Assembly: GCF_006516955.1 (NCBI RefSeq)
Contig: NZ_VHLG01000012.1
Coordinates: 124,001 to 188,000 of the forward strand
DNA length: 64,000 bases
Origin: Martelella alba
Lineage (GTDB): Bacteria > Pseudomonadota > Alphaproteobacteria > Rhizobiales > Rhizobiaceae
Reading direction: 5' to 3'
The notes below the pieces were generated by a model, which was given only the letters and a program-made list of their open reading frames with translations, had not been told where the DNA came from and ran no database searches. This document shows, one piece after another, positions 9,734 through 18,586 of the stretch; position 1 is the stretch's first letter; each line of letters opens with the position of its first letter. The translations under genes and the position numbers were made by a program.

Positions 9734-11239
9734 ATGGCGGAACTGAAGGCGAAAGTGGCTGATCTCTTCAACGAGCCGGGCTGCGACAAGAACCAGACCA
9801 AGGACGAAAAAGCCCGCAAGAAAGGCTGTTCCAAGCCGCTGACGCCGGGTGCGGCGGCTGGCGGCTGTGCCTTTGACGGCGCCAAGATCGTGCTGCAGCC
9901 GGTGACGGATGTCGCCCATCTGATCCATGCGCCGCTGGCCTGCGAGGGCAATAGCTGGGACAATCGTCATGCGGCGTCCTCGGGCCCGGATCTGTGGCGC
10001 CGTTCCTTCACCACCGATCTCACCGAGCTTGATATCGTCATGGGGCAGGGGGAGAAAAAGCTCTTCCGGGCCATTCGCGAGATCGCGGAGAAATACGCGC
10101 CGCCCGCAATTTTCGTCTATTCCACCTGTGTCACTGCACTGATCGGCGATGACATCGACGCCGTCTGTCGCCGGGCAGCGGAGAAATTCGGACTTCCGGT
10201 TATCCCTGTCAATGCGCCCGGTTTTGTTGGATCGAAGAACCTCGGCAACAAGCTCGCCGGCGAGGCGATGCTCGATCATGTCATCGGCACGCGTGAGCCT
10301 GACGATATCTCGCCGCTCGATATCAACATTCTCGGCGAATATAACCTTTCGGGCGAATTCTGGTCGGTGAAGCCGCTGATCGAAAAGCTTGGCATGCGCA
10401 TCCGCTGCGTCTTTCCGGGCGATGCGCGCTATCATGATATAGCCACTGCGCACCGCGCCAATGCGACGATGATGGTCTGTTCCACCGCGCTGATCAACCT
10501 CGCCCGCAAGATGGAGGAGCGCTATGGCATTCCCTATTTCGAAGGCTCTTTCTATGGCGTTTCCGATACGTCGGATGCGCTGCGGCAGCTGGCGACCATG
10601 CTGGTGGCGCGTGGCGCACCGCGCGATCTCCTTTCGCGAACGGAAGCGCTGATTGCCGAGGAGGAGGCGCTTGCCAATCAACGCCTTGCCGCCTTCCGCC
10701 CGCGCCTGGCCGGCAAGCGCGTGCTGCTCAATACCGGCGGGGTGAAAAGCTGGTCGGTGGTCAATGCGCTGCAATATGCCGGCATGGAGATCGTCGCCAC
10801 CTCGGTGAAGAAATCGACCGACGAGGACAAGGAGCGCATCAAGGCGATCTTCAAGGGGGAGAACCATTCCTTCGAGGCAATGGCACCGAAGGAGATCTAC
10901 GCCATGCTGAAGGAAAACCGCGCCGATATCATGCTGTCGGGCGGGCGCACCCAGTTTATCGCGCTGAAGGCCAAGATGCCCTGGCTCGACATCAATCAGG
11001 AGCGCCACAATCCCTATGCCGGCTATGACGGCATTGTCGAACTGGTGCGCCAGATCGACCTTGCCATTCACAACCCGGTTTTCGCTGCGGTGCGCGAACC
11101 CGCTCCCTTCGATGCCGATGGCAATCTCGTCGTCTGCAGCGACGGCGATGGCGCGGCTGTTGAAACGGAGATCGCTGCGCCGGTTCATGCATTCCGAAAA
11201 TTCGAGACAAGTGTTGTCGATGAGACGGGAGATTGCTGA
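9734..11239 (+). CDS. nifE: FeMo-cofactor scaffold subunit NifE
   Basis: NifE pairs with NifN to form the scaffold on which the NifB-cofactor precursor is matured with molybdenum and homocitrate. The 501-residue protein resembles NifD. It begins MAELKAKVADLFNEPGCDKN and contains the conserved NifE cysteines in the CSKPLTPGAAAGGCAFDGA block, in LACEGNSWDNR and in YSTCVTALIGDD. The later IHCY cofactor ligand region of NifD is replaced, as expected for NifE. It overlaps nifN by one base (TGATG). Antisense frames here are shadows. Confidence 0.96.
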   Translation: MAELKAKVADLFNEPGCDKNQTKDEKARKKGCSKPLTPGAAAGGCAFDGAKIVLQPVTDVAHLIHAPLACEGNSWDNRHAASSGPDLWRRSFTTDLTELDIVMGQGEKKLFRAIREIAEKYAPPAIFVYSTCVTALIGDDIDAVCRRAAEKFGLPVIPVNAPGFVGSKNLGNKLAGEAMLDHVIGTREPDDISPLDINILGEYNLSGEFWSVKPLIEKLGMRIRCVFPGDARYHDIATAHRANATMMVCSTALINLARKMEERYGIPYFEGSFYGVSDTSDALRQLATMLVARGAPRDLLSRTEALIAEEEALANQRLAAFRPRLAGKRVLLNTGGVKSWSVVNALQYAGMEIVATSVKKSTDEDKERIKAIFKGENHSFEAMAPKEIYAMLKENRADIMLSGGRTQFIALKAKMPWLDINQERHNPYAGYDGIVELVRQIDLAIHNPVFAAVREPAPFDADGNLVVCSDGDGAAVETEIAAPVHAFRKFETSVVDETGDC

Positions 11240-12630
11240 TGGCCGAAATTGTCAGCCAGAGCAAATATGCGGCCGAAAATCCGCTGAAATCCTCGCAGAC
11301 GCTGGGGGCAGCCTATGCCTATCTCGGTGTTGATGGCGCCATGCCGCTGTTTCACGGGTCTCAGGGCTGTACGGCCTTTGCGCTTGTCCTGTTTGTCCGC
11401 CATTTCAAGGAAGCGATCCCGCTGCAGACAACGGCGATGGATGAGGTTGCCACCATTCTCGGCGGTGCCGATCATCTGGAAGAAGCGATCCTCAACATCA
11501 AGAACCGCTCCAAACCGAAGCTGATCGGGCTTTGCACCACGGCGCTGGTGGAAACGCGCGGCGAGGACTTTGCCGGTGATCTTGCGCGCATCCGGAAAAA
11601 GCGTGCGGCAGAACTGGAAGGCACCGAGGTCGTCTTTGCCTCGACGCCGGATTTCGAAGGCTCGATCGAGGAGGGCTGGGCGCGCGCCGTCACAGCCATG
11701 ATCGAGACCATCACGCTTGAAACGATCGCCCCGCGTGATCGCCAAAAGATCGCCATCCTTGCCGGTTCCAATCTCACCGTGGCCGATATCGAGGATTTGC
11801 GCGACAGCGCCGAGGCCTTCTCGCTCACGCCGGTTATCCTGCCGGATATTTCCGGTGCGCTGGATGGCACGGTGCCGGATCGCTGGATCCCGACCACCTA
11901 TGGCGGCACCACTGTGGAGGATATCCGTGATCTCGGAACCTGCGCCCATGTGATTGCCGTTGGTGAACATATGCGTGGTCCGGCAGAGGCGCTGAAGCGC
12001 CGCACCGGGCTTGACTATACGCTGTTTCGCCAGCTGACCGGCCTGAAGGCCGCAGACCGTTTCATTCAGCTGCTGGCCACCCTGTCGGGGCAAAAGGTGC
12101 CGGCAAAGATCCGCCGCCGCCGGGCGCAGCTGCAGGATGCGCTGCTCGACGGGCATTTCTTCTTTTCCGGAAAGAAGATCGCCATCGCCGCCGAGCCGGA
12201 TCTTCTCTACCAGTTCTCGACCTTCTTTCTCGGGATGGGCGCTGAGATCGTCACTGCTGTGACCACGACAGGCACATCGAAGATCCTGCCGCATATGCCG
12301 GTAGAGGTCGTCAAGGTGGGTGATCTTTCCGATTTCGAGGATATGGCAGGCGTTGCCGGGGCTGATCTTCTCGTCACCCATTCTCATGGCCGTCAGGCCT
12401 CCGCCCGGCTGCACCTGCCGCTGATGCGGGTCGGCTTTCCGGTGTTCGACCGGCTTGGCAGTCAGCACCGCAAGACCATTCTCTATGAGGGCGCGCGCAA
12501 CCTGATTTTTGAGGCCGCCAATATTTTCCAGGCCGTGGATCACCATGCCACGCCGGAAGACCTGAACCCTTTCCTCAAACGGGAGCAAGACCATGACAGC
12601 CACCGTCCGCCGTCTCTCGCTCGTCACTGA
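11239..12630 (+). CDS. nifN: FeMo-cofactor scaffold subunit NifN
   Basis: NifN is the NifK-like partner of NifE. The 463-residue protein starts MAEIVSQSKYAAENPLKSSQTLGAAYA and carries the NifN block FHGSQGCTAFALVLFVRHFKEAIPLQTTAMDE, split by family-typical changes, and LCTTALVETRGED. The ATG at 11239 overlaps the nifE stop as TGATG, with GGGAG 8 bases upstream; an in-frame TTG at 11233 is less likely. The 3' end overlaps nifX by 38 bases, so nifE, nifN and nifX form a tightly coupled set. Confidence 0.96.
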   Translation: MAEIVSQSKYAAENPLKSSQTLGAAYAYLGVDGAMPLFHGSQGCTAFALVLFVRHFKEAIPLQTTAMDEVATILGGADHLEEAILNIKNRSKPKLIGLCTTALVETRGEDFAGDLARIRKKRAAELEGTEVVFASTPDFEGSIEEGWARAVTAMIETITLETIAPRDRQKIAILAGSNLTVADIEDLRDSAEAFSLTPVILPDISGALDGTVPDRWIPTTYGGTTVEDIRDLGTCAHVIAVGEHMRGPAEALKRRTGLDYTLFRQLTGLKAADRFIQLLATLSGQKVPAKIRRRRAQLQDALLDGHFFFSGKKIAIAAEPDLLYQFSTFFLGMGAEIVTAVTTTGTSKILPHMPVEVVKVGDLSDFEDMAGVAGADLLVTHSHGRQASARLHLPLMRVGFPVFDRLGSQHRKTILYEGARNLIFEAANIFQAVDHHATPEDLNPFLKREQDHDSHRPPSLARH

Positions 12631-13096
12631 TGCCGAGCGCGGGCCTGCGCCTGCGCGTCCAGCCGGGGCGCTTCGCATCGCGATTGCGACGCAGGATATG
12701 AAAAACCTTAACGCCCATTTCGGCTCGGCGCGGTTTTTCGCCCTTTACGATGTGACACCGGAGGAGGCGCGCTTTGTCGAGGCGCTGGCCTTTGACGATG
12801 TTTCGGCGGAGACCGGCGAACACAAAACCGACGGGGATGACCGGATCACGCCCAAGGTCGATGCGCTCAAGAGTGCGCATCTGCTCTTCTGCCTGGCAAT
12901 TGGCGGCCCGTCTGCGGCGAAAGTCGTTGCCGCGAAAATCCACCCGATCAAGGTGCCGGGCGAAAGTCCGATTTCCGAGGTGATCGCCCGCACCCAGACC
13001 ATGCTGAAGAACGCGCCGCCGCCCTGGCTCCGCAAGGTGCTGGCCGAGGCCGGCGTTGCGCCAAAGAAACCCGATTTCGATGATGATCAGGAGTGA
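12593..13096 (+). CDS. nifX: FeMo-cofactor carrier protein NifX
   Basis: NifX binds NifB-cofactor and the VK-cluster and passes them to NifEN. The 167-residue protein has a dinitrogenase iron-molybdenum cofactor domain (residues about 28-125) with the motif NLNAHFGSARFFALYDV and the segment CLAIGGPSAAKVVAAKIHPIK. A 27-residue N-terminal extension precedes the domain. The start lies 38 bases inside nifN, with GGGAGCAAG before it. The order nifE-nifN-nifX-DUF269-DUF683-fdxB is typical of alphaproteobacterial nif clusters. Confidence 0.94.
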   Translation: MTATVRRLSLVTDAERGPAPARPAGALRIAIATQDMKNLNAHFGSARFFALYDVTPEEARFVEALAFDDVSAETGEHKTDGDDRITPKVDALKSAHLLFCLAIGGPSAAKVVAAKIHPIKVPGESPISEVIARTQTMLKNAPPPWLRKVLAEAGVAPKKPDFDDDQE

Positions 13097-13100
13097 GAGA

Positions 13101-13589
13101 ATGACAGAGACTGCGCCCCTTGCCACCGCATCGCCGGCCATCACATCGCCGGATGGAGAAATGACATCCTTCATGAAAAGCCTGGTGCAGCTGATGCGCG
13201 CCCAGGATGTCTATGACACCTGGGAGGGGCGCAGCGATGCCTCCATCCTGGAGGATTACATCGTCACCAAAGCGCAGCGGAAGGACATTCCGATCATCGG
13301 TGATCCGGACCCGGATGTGCTGTGGCGGCTGGAGATCTATTATTCCGCCATCGGCCTCGCCATCGAGAAGGAGACCGGCATTATCGCCTCGCCGATGATG
13401 AAGATGCATCACGAAGGCTTCGGCCGGGTGCTTCTGACCTGCGGGCGGCTTGTCGTGCTGGTGAAATCGCTGCGCGATGTGCATCGTTTCGGCTTTGAAA
13501 GCCTGGAAAAGATGGATGAGGCAGGGTCGAAACTGGTGGCCGAAGCGGTGGCGATGGTCGCGGCCTGGCCTGACGTTGCAAAGCTTTGA
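13101..13589 (+). CDS. NifX-associated nitrogen fixation protein (DUF269)
   Basis: This 162-residue protein is the DUF269 family member that regularly follows nifX. Recognisable segments are SFMKSLVQLMRAQDVYDTWE and GDPDPDVLWRLEIYY, then GIIASPMMKMHHEGFGR. Its biochemical role is not established; genetic linkage implies a function in cofactor assembly or nitrogenase maturation. I chose the ATG at 13101 (MTETAPLAT) because AGGAGTGAGAGA lies just before it, 2 bp after the nifX stop region. Confidence 0.92.
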   Translation: MTETAPLATASPAITSPDGEMTSFMKSLVQLMRAQDVYDTWEGRSDASILEDYIVTKAQRKDIPIIGDPDPDVLWRLEIYYSAIGLAIEKETGIIASPMMKMHHEGFGRVLLTCGRLVVLVKSLRDVHRFGFESLEKMDEAGSKLVAEAVAMVAAWPDVAKL

Positions 13590-13599
13590 GGGCGGGCCG

Positions 13600-13803
13600 A
13601 TGAGCGATTTCGACGAAATGCAGAAGAAGGTTCGCAAGCTCAATTCGCGTGCTGGCAATGCCAAGATGGAGCTGCATGATCTGGCCGAGGACCTGCCGGT
13701 CAACTGGGGCGAGATCGTCGCTGTCGCCGAGAAGACCTATAAGGTCTTCGCCGAGCTTGATGCTGCCAAGAAGGAACTGGCAGCGATGGAGGCGGGCGCA
13801 TGA
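13600..13803 (+). CDS. Small nif-associated protein (DUF683, CCE_0567-like)
   Basis: The 67-residue protein MSDFDEMQKKVRKLNSRAG is almost entirely helical and belongs to the DUF683 group found in nif clusters between the DUF269 gene and fdxB. It probably forms a helical hairpin; its function is unknown. The ATG at 13600 follows GAGGGCGGG. The stop overlaps the fdxB ATG by 4 bases (ATGA). It is shorter than most annotated genes and easily missed, but its place in the operon and composition are convincing. Confidence 0.9.
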   Translation: MSDFDEMQKKVRKLNSRAGNAKMELHDLAEDLPVNWGEIVAVAEKTYKVFAELDAAKKELAAMEAGA

Positions 13804-14120
13804 GCGAGGATTTCAAGACCCGCGACGGCTCGGCCTGGATGCCGGAATATCTCACCGCGATTGACGGGGCGACCTGCATTGGCTGCGGCCGTTGCTACAA
13901 GGTCTGTTCGCGCGATGTGATGCATCTCTACGGCGTTGACGATGAGGGCGCGATTCTCGGCATCTGCGACGAGGATGAGGATGATGATTTCGACGGCGAG
14001 CTGAACCGCATGATCATGGTGGTGGACAAGGCCGGCGCCTGTATCGGTTGCGGCGCCTGTTCGCGGGTCTGTCCCAAGGGCTGCCAGACGCATGTCCCGG
14101 CGGCAGCGCTTGCCGCGTGA
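13800..14120 (+). CDS. fdxB: nif-specific ferredoxin III (2[4Fe-4S])
   Basis: The 106-residue ferredoxin has two cluster motifs: Cys26-x2-Cys29-x2-Cys32-x3-Cys36 (CIGCGRCYKVC) and Cys81-x2-Cys84-x2-Cys87-x3-Cys91 (CIGCGACSRVC), plus an extra cysteine at 95. A very acidic linker (DEDEDDDFDGE) separates them, a feature of the nif-specific FdxB group. It is thought to donate electrons to cofactor assembly or nitrogenase. It overlaps the DUF683 gene by 4 bases and is followed by a 155-bp gap before nifQ. Confidence 0.94.
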   Translation: MSEDFKTRDGSAWMPEYLTAIDGATCIGCGRCYKVCSRDVMHLYGVDDEGAILGICDEDEDDDFDGELNRMIMVVDKAGACIGCGACSRVCPKGCQTHVPAAALAA

Positions 14121-14275
14121 ACCTTCCCGTTAAGCGGGGATGGTCGGTGCGGGGGCGTGCTGGCGCTTCGATGCGCTCCCGCACCGGTTTGAAGACTGAC
14201 CGCATGAGCGCGCGCCGGTTTCGAGATTTGAAGGCGATGGTTCAAGCGCCGGGTCAACAGGAGAAGGAGAGCGAA

Positions 14276-14920
14276 ATGTTTGCCGATACCTATGCCTATC
14301 TTCTTGCCGCGCAATGGCCGGCGATTGATGCGGAAACCGGCTTTGACCGTCACGTGATGGCCTGCGTGCTGTCGCTTGCCCGCTTCGAGGTGGAGGAGGG
14401 GGCTAGTCCCTCTATCAGTGCGGCAACCGGTCTGACGCTGTCGGAGCTTTCACGCCTCATCAACCGCAATTTTCCCGGCCTGGATCGCCGGCTCTTCGAT
14501 TTCGTTGCCTGCGAAGCCCCCGTCATTGATGACGAAGAGGCGATGCTCCAGCAATTGCTGCTGCGCCATGCAGCCAACGGCCTGGAGCTTGCACCGCTCT
14601 TTGCCAGGATTGTGGCACGCCGCGCCATGCATGACGATCATCTCTGGCAGGATCTCGGTCTTTTCTCCCGGCCGGAACTGTCGCGTATGCTCTATCGGAA
14701 TTTTCCAACCCTTGCGGCAGGGAATACCAGCAACATGAAGTGGAAGAAGTACTTCTATCGGGCGCTGTGCGAGGCGGAGGGGTTTGTGCTGTGCACCGCG
14801 CCGTCCTGCAGGCAATGTGACGATTTCGAGGACTGCTTCGGGACTGAGGATGGTGAAAGCCGGCTGGCGCGGATCCGCAATGCCGCACCGGCCGAGGGCC
14901 TGTTTCACGCCGGGGCGTGA
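14276..14920 (+). CDS. nifQ: Molybdenum donor protein NifQ
   Basis: NifQ carries a [Mo-3Fe-4S] cluster and delivers molybdenum to NifEN/NifH for FeMo-cofactor. The 214-residue protein has the defining C-terminal motif Cys173-x4-Cys178-x2-Cys181-x5-Cys187 (CTAPSCRQCDDFEDC) and the family segment LSELSRLINRNFPGL. The ATG at 14276 follows GGAGAAGGAGAGCG; longer in-frame starts give no better ribosome site. It is directly followed by modE and the molybdate transporter, so molybdenum import and delivery genes are adjacent. Confidence 0.95.
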   Translation: MFADTYAYLLAAQWPAIDAETGFDRHVMACVLSLARFEVEEGASPSISAATGLTLSELSRLINRNFPGLDRRLFDFVACEAPVIDDEEAMLQQLLLRHAANGLELAPLFARIVARRAMHDDHLWQDLGLFSRPELSRMLYRNFPTLAAGNTSNMKWKKYFYRALCEAEGFVLCTAPSCRQCDDFEDCFGTEDGESRLARIRNAAPAEGLFHAGA

Positions 14921-14943
14921 TCCGGCAGTGATGTTGCCTTTCG

Positions 14944-14990
14944 TGTCAGGTTTCCGACCTGACGGGACCGCGATTGTCGGCTTTGTGACA
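14944..14990 (+). promoter_or_regulatory. Tandem NifA-type sites upstream of modE
   Basis: TGTCGGCTTTGTGACA at 14975-14990 is an exact TGT-N10-ACA. A second site at 14944-14959 reads TGT-N10-ACC, one base off consensus, 31 bp upstream and so on the same helix face. They lie 54 and 85 bp upstream of a perfect -24/-12 element. Confidence 0.68.
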
Positions 14991-15042
14991 CGGAAAGCCT
15001 ATATCGCCTGGCTGAATGCCCCTCAGCGAAGCGTTTCCGTTC

Positions 15043-15058
15043 TGGCACAGGGTTTGCT
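15043..15058 (+). promoter_or_regulatory. Sigma-54 (-24/-12) promoter of modE-modABC
   Basis: TGGCACAGGGTTTGCT has GG at 15044-15045 and GC at 15056-15057 with the exact 10-base spacing, and a full TTGC -12 block. Transcription would start near 15069, immediately before the Mo-box-like palindrome. A weak sigma-70-like pair (TTGCTT at 15054, TATGTA at 15076, 16-bp spacing) also overlaps this stretch. Confidence 0.75.
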
Positions 15059-15071
15059 TTGAGTCTGTCAT

Positions 15072-15098
15072 GCGTTATGTAGTCGAACTACATAACGC
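15072..15098 (+). promoter_or_regulatory. Mo-box-like ModE operator
   Basis: A perfect inverted repeat has 12-base arms: GCGTTATGTAGT (15072-15083) and ACTACATAACGC (15087-15098) around a 3-base centre. The outer CGTTAT...ATAACG matches the known ModE operator pattern (CGTTATAT-N-ATATAACG). It lies 23 bp upstream of the modE ATG and just downstream of the predicted sigma-54 start, so molybdate-bound ModE could block transcription there. Confidence 0.8.
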
Positions 15099-15120
15099 TC
15101 AAGCCAAGGGATCGAAGGAT

Positions 15121-15930
15121 ATGGTCAAGGGCAGCATTCAGCCAGCACTGACATTCGAAAACCAGACCGGTGACCGCGCCGGTGAGGAGCGTTTCGCCCT
15201 TCTGGCCGAGATTGACCGTCTCGGCTCGATTTCGGCAGCCGCAAAGGCAGTTGGCCTTTCCTACAAGGCCGCCTGGGATGCGGTGAACGCCATGAACAAC
15301 CTGTTTCCGCGTCCGCTGATCATCAAGCGGCCGGGTGGTGCCCACGGCGGCGGAGCCGAGGTGACCGAGGAGGGCCGGCGCGCGCTTGCCGTTCACCGGC
15401 TGCTCACCGCCACACTTGGCGAGATCATATCCGGTCTTGAAACCACGATTTCGGGTGATCCTTCGATTTCCTTTCCCGCCAACTCGCTTCTCTGGAGCCC
15501 CGTTATGCGAACCAGTGCCCGAAATTGCTATCACGGCACGATCGAGGCCGTGACCCACGGTGCCGTCAATGCCGAAGTTCTTCTGAAAATTTCACCCGAT
15601 GTCACGCTGACGGTGATCATTACCGAGCAGAGCGTCGCCAATCTGAAGATCGCGCCCGGCGTTCAGGCCTATGCGCTGATCAAGGCCTCGACCCCGATCC
15701 TGATCGAGGACGATGAAAAGATCATGACCTCGGCCCGCAACCGCATCACCGGCATGGTGATCTCGGTTGAACCCGGCGCGGTCAATGCCGAGGTCGTGCT
15801 CGATATCGGCGAGGGGAAGACGCTCTGTGCCATCGTTACCGATGACAGTGCCGAGGGGCTGGCGCTTGCCCCCGGCAAAAGCGTGACCGCGCTGATCAAA
15901 TCCTCCCAGATCATTCTCGCGCTCGGCTGA
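15121..15930 (+). CDS. modE: Molybdate-responsive transcriptional regulator ModE
   Basis: ModE binds molybdate and then represses molybdate uptake genes. The 269-residue protein has an N-terminal winged helix (about residues 22-105) with the ModE segments RLGSISAAAKAVGLSYKAAWDAVNAMN and GGAHGGGAEVTEEG, then two TOBE/Mop domains (about 129-195 and 201-268). Each TOBE domain starts with TSARN and contains a GAVNAEV motif. I chose the ATG at 15121, giving the family length; an in-frame ATG at 15070 would place the Mo-box inside the gene and is less likely. It is followed 24 bp later by modA, so it is first in modEABC. Confidence 0.95.
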   Translation: MVKGSIQPALTFENQTGDRAGEERFALLAEIDRLGSISAAAKAVGLSYKAAWDAVNAMNNLFPRPLIIKRPGGAHGGGAEVTEEGRRALAVHRLLTATLGEIISGLETTISGDPSISFPANSLLWSPVMRTSARNCYHGTIEAVTHGAVNAEVLLKISPDVTLTVIITEQSVANLKIAPGVQAYALIKASTPILIEDDEKIMTSARNRITGMVISVEPGAVNAEVVLDIGEGKTLCAIVTDDSAEGLALAPGKSVTALIKSSQIILALG

Positions 15931-15954
15931 GCGCCCTTAATCAGGATCGAAACG

Positions 15955-16701
15955 ATGAAAAAGACATTTGCCCTTCTTGCCGCTGTTGCAGCCCTTCTCC
16001 CGGCCGGAGCCTTTGCCGGTGAGATCAATGTTGCCGTGGCCGCCAATTTCACCGAGGCCGCCAAGGATATTGCCGCCGCCTTCAATCAGGAAACCGGTAA
16101 TGACGCCGTGCTGTCCTTCGGCTCCACCGGCAAGCTCTATACCCAGATCGCCAATGGTGCCCCCTTCACCGTCTTCCTCGCCGCTGATCAGGCCCGGCCG
16201 GAAAAGGCGGTGACGGAGGATCTCGCGGTCGAAGGCTCGGAATTCACCTATGCGATCGGCAAGCTGGTGCTTTACAGCAGCGATGCCGGACTGGTGGATG
16301 ATGAAGGCGCCGTGCTCAAGAGCGAGGACGGCTTCGACAAGATTGCCATCGCCAATCCCGATGCCGCACCTTACGGCGCTGCCGCCGTTGAAACCATGAA
16401 GGCGCTCGGTCTCTATGACACGCTGACGCCGAAGATCGTCCAGGGTGACAGCATTTCCCAGACCTATCAGTTCGTCACCACCGGCAATGCCGAGCTCGGC
16501 TTTGTCGCATTGTCGCAGGTGATTGATACCGAAGGCGGCTCGCAATGGGTGGTTCCGGCCGATCTCTATACGCCGATCAAACAGGATGCCGTTCTGCTCA
16601 AGACCGGAGCCGATGACGAAACGTCGAAGGCCTTTATGGACTTCCTGAAAAGCGACACCGCCCATAAGATCATTGAAAGCTATGGCTACGCCGTCGAATA
16701 G
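15955..16701 (+). CDS. modA: Molybdate-binding periplasmic protein ModA
   Basis: ModA is the substrate-binding protein of the ModABC molybdate importer. The 248-residue precursor starts with a signal peptide of about 21 residues (MKKTFALLAAVAALLPAGAFA). The mature part begins GEINVAVAANFTEAAKDIAAAF and contains the oxyanion-site motifs FGSTGKLYTQI and NPDAAPYG, with the C-terminal QSYG-like region replaced by KIIESYGYAV. It lies 24 bp after modE and 24 bp before the first possible modB start. Confidence 0.95.
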   Translation: MKKTFALLAAVAALLPAGAFAGEINVAVAANFTEAAKDIAAAFNQETGNDAVLSFGSTGKLYTQIANGAPFTVFLAADQARPEKAVTEDLAVEGSEFTYAIGKLVLYSSDAGLVDDEGAVLKSEDGFDKIAIANPDAAPYGAAAVETMKALGLYDTLTPKIVQGDSISQTYQFVTTGNAELGFVALSQVIDTEGGSQWVVPADLYTPIKQDAVLLKTGADDETSKAFMDFLKSDTAHKIIESYGYAVE

Positions 16702-16725
16702 CGCCGCGTTGCCAGTCACCACGCC

Positions 16726-17406
16726 TTGTTGGATTTCCCCATGGCCGAAGCCGTCTTTCTGACCTTGAAGCTCGCAGTCCTCACCACCGTTTTCCTTCTG
16801 GTGGTGGGGATTCCGATTGCCTGGTGGCTGGCGCGTTCGAAAGCCTGGTGGAAGGAGGCGGTGGGCGCCATTGTCTCCCTGCCGCTGGTGCTGCCGCCGA
16901 CCGTGCTCGGCTTTTATCTTCTGCTGGCCTTCAGTCCGCAAAGCGCACTTGGTCAGGCTTTGAAATCGGTGATCGGCTTCACGCTTCCCTTTACCTTTGC
17001 CGGTCTGGTCGTCGGATCGGTGATCTATTCGCTGCCCTTTGCCGTGCAGCCAATCCGCAATGCCTTCGAGGCTTTCGGCGAGGAACCGCTGGAGGCGGCG
17101 GCGACCCTCAGGGCAGGCCCGCTCGACCGCTTCTTCACTGTCGCCCTGCCGCTGGCCCGGCCGGGCATTCTCACCGGGGCCATTCTGGGCTTTGCCCATA
17201 CGGTCGGTGAATTCGGTGTCGTCTTGATGATTGGCGGCAATATTCCCGGCAAGACCAAGGTGCTCTCGGTGGCGATCTACGATTATGTCGAGACGCTGGA
17301 ATGGGGCAAGGCCAATATTCTGGCGGGCTCCATGGTGGTCTTTTCCTTCATCGTCATCTTGTCGATGATGCTGATCGAAAAGCGGCTGAGGAACCGGCTG
17401 TCATGA
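16726..17406 (+). CDS. modB: Molybdate ABC transporter permease ModB
   Basis: ModB is the membrane subunit of ModABC. The 226-residue protein has about five or six membrane segments and the permease EAA loop around [33 protein letters not shown], with [21 protein letters not shown] after it, a typical ModB block. The start is uncertain: TTG at 16726 aligns better with known ModB N-termini, ATG at 16741 gives 221 residues, and neither has a clear ribosome site. The stop overlaps the modC start (ATGA). Confidence 0.93.
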   Translation: MLDFPMAEAVFLTLKLAVLTTVFLLVVGIPIAWWLARSKAWWKEAVGAIVSLPLVLPPTVLGFYLLLAFSPQSALGQALKSVIGFTLPFTFAGLVVGSVIYSLPFAVQPIRNAFEAFGEEPLEAAATLRAGPLDRFFTVALPLARPGILTGAILGFAHTVGEFGVVLMIGGNIPGKTKVLSVAIYDYVETLEWGKANILAGSMVVFSFIVILSMMLIEKRLRNRLS

Positions 17407-18494
17407 GTGAACCCATGCTTTCCGCCCGTTTTGCCGGTCCGCTCGGTTCCTTCCGGCTCGATGCCGATTTTGTCTTTCCGGCCAATGGCGTCACCGCGCT
17501 GTTCGGTCCGTCGGGCTGTGGCAAGACCTCTATCCTGCGCGCCTTTGCCGGGTTGAACCGGCTGCCGGAGGGACATTTTGCCATCGGCGGCGAGACCTGG
17601 CAGGACGGCGGAACCTTCCTTCCGGCCCACCGTCGCGCCGTCGGCTATGTCTTCCAGCAGGCCAATCTGTTTGCCCATCTCTCGGTCAGGGACAATCTCG
17701 TCTTCGGCCTGAAGCGGCTCGACCGGCCGGCGCGCGAAAAGGCACAGGCCCGTTTTGACCATCTGGTTTTGCTGCTTGGCATCGGCCATCTGCTGCAGCG
17801 CGCACCACGCAATCTGTCCGGCGGCGAACGGCAGCGCGTTGCGATCGGCCGCGCACTGCTGACCGAGCCGAAACTCCTCTTGATGGATGAACCGCTTTCG
17901 GCGCTTGATCTCGCCTCCAAGCGCGAAATCCTGCCCTATCTGGAATCCTTGCGCAAAAATCTGTCGATCCCGGTTGTCTACGTCACTCATGCGCCGGATG
18001 AGGTGGCACGGCTTGCCGATCATCTGGCTGTCGTGGAGGCGGGGCGGGTGCTGGCCTCCGGCCCGCTGACCGAGACGCTTGCAAGGCTCGATCTGCCGAT
18101 CCGCCGTGATGAAAATGCAGGCGTTGCCATCACCGCCACCGTTGAGGCGATCGACCCGCAATATCATCTGGCACGGGTCAGCTTTTCCGGCGGCACGCTT
18201 TTTGTGCGCGATCCCGGACTGCCGATCGGTTCGTCGCTCCGGGTCATGGTGCTGGCCCGCGATGTATCGCTTGGCCTTGGTGCCAGCGATACGCCGTCGT
18301 CCATCATGAACCGCTTCCCGGCGGTGGTCACCGAAATTGCCACCGGCGAGCATCCGGCGGTTCTGGCGGTGAAGATCGATGCTGGCGGCACGCCGCTTCT
18401 GGCCCGGCTGACGGCACGCTCGGCCGATCTGCTCGGCCTTCATCCCGGCATGGACGTCTTCGCCCAGGTAAAATCCGTGGCGATTGTCGAATAG
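17403..18494 (+). CDS. modC: Molybdate ABC transporter ATP-binding protein ModC
   Basis: ModC is the ATPase of the molybdate importer. The 363-residue protein has Walker [10 protein letters not shown], the signature [16 protein letters not shown], Walker [13 protein letters not shown] and the switch histidine in [10 protein letters not shown]. The C-terminal third (about residues 230-360) is the regulatory TOBE/Mop region, with two repeats, which can bind molybdate and feed back on transport. The ATG overlaps the modB stop by 4 bases. It ends the modEABC operon; the next gene is 92 bp away and unrelated. Confidence 0.94.
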   Translation: MSEPMLSARFAGPLGSFRLDADFVFPANGVTALFGPSGCGKTSILRAFAGLNRLPEGHFAIGGETWQDGGTFLPAHRRAVGYVFQQANLFAHLSVRDNLVFGLKRLDRPAREKAQARFDHLVLLLGIGHLLQRAPRNLSGGERQRVAIGRALLTEPKLLLMDEPLSALDLASKREILPYLESLRKNLSIPVVYVTHAPDEVARLADHLAVVEAGRVLASGPLTETLARLDLPIRRDENAGVAITATVEAIDPQYHLARVSFSGGTLFVRDPGLPIGSSLRVMVLARDVSLGLGASDTPSSIMNRFPAVVTEIATGEHPAVLAVKIDAGGTPLLARLTARSADLLGLHPGMDVFAQVKSVAIVE

Positions 18495-18586
18495 GTGCCC
18501 TTTTTTCGTCATCTGCGGGTTACAGTCTGCGGCAAACCCCGTCCTGTCGCAGGTGACGGCAGCGACCATTGCCAGAGGATCCCAGA

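Noticed and set aside
14160-14175. Sigma-54-like element TGGCGCTTCGATGC before nifQ
   Set aside because: The GG-GC spacing is 9 bases, not the required 10, and no TGT-N10-ACA site precedes it. nifQ is more likely read through from the nifE side.
15070-15930. ModE start at ATG 15070
   Set aside because: This would put the Mo-box inside the coding sequence and add 17 residues not expected in ModE. The start at 15121 gives the usual length.
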